A DNA stretch of 64,000 nucleotides from Amanita rubescens (Eukaryota; Basidiomycota; Agaricomycetes; Agaricales; Amanitaceae). Positions 59,775 through 64,000 of the stretch are shown one piece after another. Where the stretch lies: positions 1-64,000 of the forward strand of contig WION01000126.1 in assembly GCA_015039365.1 (NCBI GenBank). The letters are read 5' to 3'. How positions within the stretch are numbered: the first letter of the stretch is position 1; every line of letters starts with the position of its first letter. Both the position numbers and the translations under genes were made by a program. The notes under the pieces are model-generated. The model saw nothing but the letters and a program-made list of their open reading frames with translations, was not told the DNA's origin and ran no database searches.

Positions 59775-62359
59775 CTACCATCGATCAAGATTTTGCGTTT
59801 CTGTCAACTCGTACTCTTCCTCAGGTTCTTCCCTATTCAACCCGGCCAACTCTTCCTCGTCTTCCCCACCCCTATGCGTCATAGGCTTCCATCGTTTAAA
59901 AATACTCTGGAAGATCCGGCTACTCATTGGAACAGTTGGAAGCTCACTGTCTTGGTCTGTTGAGGGGAGGATAGAATGCTTAGCGATTTCTATAAACGTG
60001 TCATATAAGCTCTGGGCCTTTTCTAAGGTATGGAAGTGGACGATACCTTCTCCAAAGACAGCGTCCATTTCCTCTAAGGGTACGCCTTTTGTTTCTGGGT
60101 ATACTGAATCCAAGGGTCAACACCAACTCTGACCTCAATATTGAAAACTTACAAAAATAAACTGTTCGGAGACACTCATTAGCAACATACAATAAGAAAA
60201 GGCGCGTTCTTACCAAGGACAACGCTACATGCGCAGAAAAAGCCATGCATCAAGTATAATCTCCATGTGATGACTTCTTGTAGATACGGCGTTGCCTCGC
60301 CAACAAGAAAATTGAATGCCCAATTAGTCCTAGACGTGATATCAGATATATTTTGCCGACATGTCATGCGTTACTCACGCGGTGGAAAGTGATACTCCTT
60401 TGGCGCGCACAGACAGTGGCATAATCTTGGCAGCATAGTTGGCATACACCATTATGAAGCGAATATAACACAAACCTCTGGAGGATACAACCACGGTAAT
60501 GGTCCCCAGCTGTACCCAAACGCAGCGTTGAATATGATTACACATATCACAACAGCATCTGGCGTGAAGGAGACATTAAGATACATCCAATATCCGGTTG
60601 CGCATAGAGCGAGACTCATCTAAGAAGTCGTCTGAGATTCATGCCAGTACAAAAAAGGTCATCTTACAACAAGACCACCAGACAACAATATCGGCCGCCG
60701 TCCCCACCGGTCAACAAGATACCATCTAATGGAAGAGTGAGATCCTAGCGTAATTAGCCGCAACAAAACTATACCCACGGTGGAATCGTGCTGAGGATGT
60801 AGATGATGGAGTTGATACCAGTCATAAGTATCGCTTGACGTCCTTTCCAACCAGCCTCTGTCGACGTTTCGGCTTAGTGTTAGAATTCCACGAATATGCA
60901 ATCGGACAGACCTTCAAAAACCCTGGCTACAGCGGACCATCACCTTTGAGTAAGAGAGGAATCGTTGCAAGACTTGTAAGACTTACGAGCATAATATGAG
61001 ATTACTAGCGCCCAACTCAGCACGTCTTCTCAATTCATCGTTCGACACATACCATTGATTCCGTTCTACAAATCATCAGATAGGTAACAATGAACTTGCT
61101 ACAACTTACCAGTTGCGCAAAGGCCTGGGACGACATAGCAAGCAATACACGTCGCTTGTATTTTCTCCACATTGCTGAGTAGGTTCGCGGTTCTCCGGAT
61201 TGCCGCTGTTGACTTTTGTTTGTATTGCCCTTCGTTCAAGAAGGCAACCGACGTACCTCCCTCATTACTGTATCTTTGATTTCTTCGAATACTGTCATAG
61301 GGTAAGGGTCGTCTGGATTCCCTCCGTGCAAGTCAACGAGGACTTGTAACCCTTCTTTATCCCTGTTCACGTCAATTAACCATCTTTAGATTCAGATAAG
61401 ACAAATGTGCTCGAATAGGCAATGTAAACGTTACCGTGGGCTTTCAGGTATAGCCAGCGATCCTACGGCCAAAATTATTCCAATGATGCATTGTACAAAG
61501 AGTGGCAACCGCCACGCTAAATCCGATTCGAAGAAAGAACAGAAATAGTCTGTCCACTAGAATAAATGTATGAGTTATCGCGTAAATGGTGGAAATATGC
61601 GCATCGTACAACTGAAAATGCATATCCAACAATGTTTCCAGTAAATTCTACACATGCGAGTGCGCCTCTCTAACAGTCGCGTCATAAGTTGATAAATGCG
61701 GAAGAAGGAACTAATCCTCACATGACTTGGTGGTGATATTTCGCTTTGGTATATAGGTACGATCGTTCTATAAAGCCTCAGCTCTCTTATCTTCGCCAAG
61801 TGGCCGAAACTCACGATAATAGTCCCACGCCGAAACCGCTAACTATCCGTCCGATTATCATGGAATAGAATCCGCTTGAGAATGTTTGAATAGCGCCGCC
61901 CAACGTGAAGACGACAGCGCCCGTGAAGAGAGTGCCTTTTCGACCGACTATATCACCGAACCGCCCCGCCGCCAAAGATGTGACTGCATATATTGTACAT
62001 GAGCAAATGAAAAGTTAGAAATGGAGGCACGTACTGAGAGCTCCGATCTCCAAAACGGCTACTATGCTTCCAACGGCTATGGCACGCGGACGGTGGAAAT
62101 AGTTGATGAAGTACGGTCCCGTGATGATGCCAGACATAACACTGAAAACAGTGATAAGCTCTATGCTCTGAGAAGAAAGACGCATATATACCCTTGGTCA
62201 TAGCCAAACTAAAGTCCAGTCGTGGGTTAGACATGGAGCTGATAGCGACACGTAGACACGCACGAGGAACACGCCGAGGCTTGCAAATACGGATATTGTG
62301 TAGAGCAAATTCTTCCCAACGAGTCTTCTGCCATTTTTACGAGCTGCGGCCATGTCCAT
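59775..62359 (-). CDS. MFS sugar transporter
   Basis: Multi-exon gene starting MDMAAARKNGRRLVGKN at about 62359. Sugar-porter signatures appear in order: FGYDQGVMSGIITGPYF (spliced across two introns), AAGRFGDIVGRKGTLFTGA, IIGRIVSGFGVGLLS, then DRWGRRPILLSGG in the second half and YPETKGVPLEEMDAVFGE near the C-terminus. These are the GRxGRR/PETKG hallmarks of hexose-type transporters at the plasma membrane. An acidic tail (EDEEELAGLNREEPEEEYEL) ends at 59775. Many introns break the membrane segments, so the middle is only roughly resolved. The substrate is not predictable. Confidence 0.85.
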
Positions 62360-62458
62360 TCATGTAGGGTTGGGCGACGTCGCCAATTGGGAACCAGTGT
62401 GTAATTTGTTATACGGGGTAAGCGGTCATATTGTGGAGTGGGTAAAAGTTCCCACATC

Positions 62459-62476
62459 AACTGGCTGTGCAAATAT
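62459..62476. repeat. Short direct repeat upstream of the transporter
   Basis: The 18-bp string aactggctgtgcaaatat occurs here and again at about 63881-63898, each time preceded within some 25 nt by a ggagt(g/a)ggtaaaa-like phrase. It may be a duplicated promoter segment flanking the F-box-like gene. Confidence 0.5.
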
Positions 62477-62648
62477 GCTTCAACACAACTGAACTATATC
62501 TTGGACATAACGACGACAATCAATAAAATTTAAAAAAAACGTTATACGCATGGCTTTTTCGCCTAGGATGTACTGAATCTAGCTCGTTGCTATCGGTTTC
62601 ACGTCCCAACAACCATAAAATCTACTGAAATAGGCGTAACACCTCCAT

Positions 62649-63684
62649 TCATCGCATTACGCGAGTGAACAAAGGTGTATTGGACGTGCACAAGCTCGTA
62701 AAACCGAACGGATTAGGATGTGCAATGCTATCGCGCATTTCATCGAAGATTTGCTTCCAATGACGCCCAGGACCCACGTGAAGCGATTGAATGTGCAAAG
62801 ATCGCAGAGGTGCGTTGTGCATGATCCTCGTCAACACTGTAATAAAATTAAACCTGATGGTCCTGACTTCCAGTTCTTCGAGTCTTGAAAAGTCGCGACA
62901 ATCTGAGGGCAAAACAGATGGCAAGCGTGGTCGAGCATAACAATCAATAATGTTTAACTTTCGCAAGTTTGGAATTTTGCAGATCGTAGCCATCGTCATT
63001 TTCGGGGAAACACCTGATCGTAAGACACTGCAACGACCCCCAGAAAGCCTGATAAGGACGGATCCGTAATGCGCGGCGATGAAGTGGGAACTGCAGGAAG
63101 GAGTGAAAGTCCCATTCGTTGAGATTGGACCTTTTTTTCGCTCGAAGAACAATTTAGCCCCAGGCGGTGAGTCATTTGTGAGAGCAATAAGGTTATGTAT
63201 GGATATAATCTATCTTCTTCCTCCCAGACGATCTCTTGGACCCGTGGCAGCAGCTTCATCTTCATTCCTTGAGCTGCGCAAAATAAAATCTGGCGGGATT
63301 CTGCATCAAGATAATAGCGCGTCTGACAAGCGCCGAGAGAAGATCCACCAAACTTTCTGACCCGGGCGGAATTTACTTGGAATCTATGCCAATCTATGGT
63401 CCGTATTACCCTGCGGAAGGACTGCTTTAATGCTATAGATTGGCAGTAACAATTACGAAAATAATTACCAGTACTGTATCTTCCCGTTGTTCCCAAAGAT
63501 CACCGGGCATACAACGAACGAGGGGACCAAGGTTCGGCATTTCCGACCACAGCGCGTCGAGCGCCGTTTCTTGCAGATCACGACTTGTGCGTGATAGTGC
63601 AGAAAGAGTCTGAATATCGCAATTTTCGCATATAAGGTGGTATAATTCTCCGCAAAGGAGTGCCTGGTGCGTCGCAGTAGTCAT
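62649..63684 (-). CDS. F-box/LRR-like protein
   Basis: The start (MTTATHQALLCGELYHLICE) followed by LSALSRTSRDLQETALDALW is the usual F-box-like opening of Agaricomycete proteins. After an intron (GTAATT...CTATAG) come leucine-rich stretches such as IPNLRKLNIIDCYARPRLP and FSRLEELEVRTIRFNFITV, and LRSLHIQSLHVGPGRHWKQI. Such proteins recruit substrates to SCF ubiquitin ligases; these families are large and fast-evolving in mushrooms. The open frame closes at 62649. One more short intron around 63140-63190 is needed to keep frame and is not precisely placed. Confidence 0.65.
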
Positions 63685-64000
63685 GTAACGGGAATTGACC
63701 TTAGCTCGCGCCGCAGTGTCTCTATGATCTATCTAATTTTTGTCACGGTAAACACTGGTAAACGATCTGACCCGAAAGCGCACATTCTAGGGTGTGAGTA
63801 TGAAGACTTGCGAGCAGGGTAATTTATCCTAACTTCGTTTCACGTCCAGTGTAATGACGGTGCCACGGAGTAGGTAAAACAACTGGCTGTGCAAATATAT
63901 GAAATCAACTTCTTCGATGATTGGATCGCATACAATAACTTTACTCTTCCACGACCAAGACAACCGCATGCATGCCCTTCTGAACGCCAAGTATAGCAAC
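63685..64000. other. Right edge, no gene seen
   Basis: This holds the F-box-like gene's upstream region and the second copy of the short aactggctgtgcaaatat repeat at about 63881-63898. Confidence 0.4.

Noticed and set aside
1..64000. tRNA genes
   Set aside because: I looked for cloverleaf-type A and B box words and found none convincing by eye; a covariance-model scan would be needed to be sure.

Overview
The window looks like nuclear DNA of a filamentous basidiomycete, most likely an Agaricomycete. Genes are split by many GT-AG introns of about 45-65 nt. They include families typical of mushroom-forming fungi: an adenylate-forming reductase, an I66 (cospin-like) protease inhibitor, a secreted beta-trefoil protein, degenerate kinases, and a single-pass membrane protein with a coiled-coil tail. 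All calls come from reading the sequence; nothing was searched.

Layout. 1-10.6 kb is a duplicated block. It has two peroxisomal-type acyl-CoA ligase genes (minus; one cut by the window edge), an internally deleted relic of a third, three tandem copies of an unrecognised secreted protein gene (plus; the first decayed), and a secreted beta-trefoil gene. 11-19 kb holds a CRAL-TRIO/RhoGAP gene (plus) and a P-loop GTPase gene (minus). 19-26 kb is gene-poor, with a ~0.5-0.85 kb direct repeat, gene fragments and an intact I66-type inhibitor. 26-31.5 kb is a second copy of the 11-19 kb block: the RhoGAP is cut down to a relic and the GTPase gene is kept. 32-36.8 kb carries a membrane protein gene, its relic and a pseudokinase. 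37-42.6 kb carries an active-looking Ser/Thr kinase, an SRPK-like degenerate kinase and a broken WD40 relic. 43-46.5 kb is an adenylation-thiolation-reductase gene. 47.6-63.7 kb is a more ordinary chromosome segment: Na+/H+ antiporter, APC2, an SH3 membrane protein, a coiled-coil protein, a sugar transporter and an F-box-like protein.

The most remarkable structure is inside the two GTPase genes. After the G-domain exons and a few small exons, the minus strand holds an array of about 62-nt units. Each unit is a complete intron (GTGAGT-like donor, a branch-like CTCAT, CAG/TAG acceptor). Consecutive introns are separated by exons of exactly 3 nt, or rarely 6 or 12 nt. I count 42 successive microexons in the first gene and 27 in the second. 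All lengths are multiples of three and none contains an in-frame stop. Conserved C-terminal coding exons follow both arrays. This looks like a minisatellite whose repeat unit is 'one intron plus one codon', kept in frame and retained after gene duplication. I know of no described precedent, and it is the main candidate for a new phenomenon.

Several otherwise recognisable genes (RhoGAP, adenylate-forming reductase, SRPK-like kinase, WD40 relic) need one or more frame corrections. That means either real decay or residual indel errors in the assembly.
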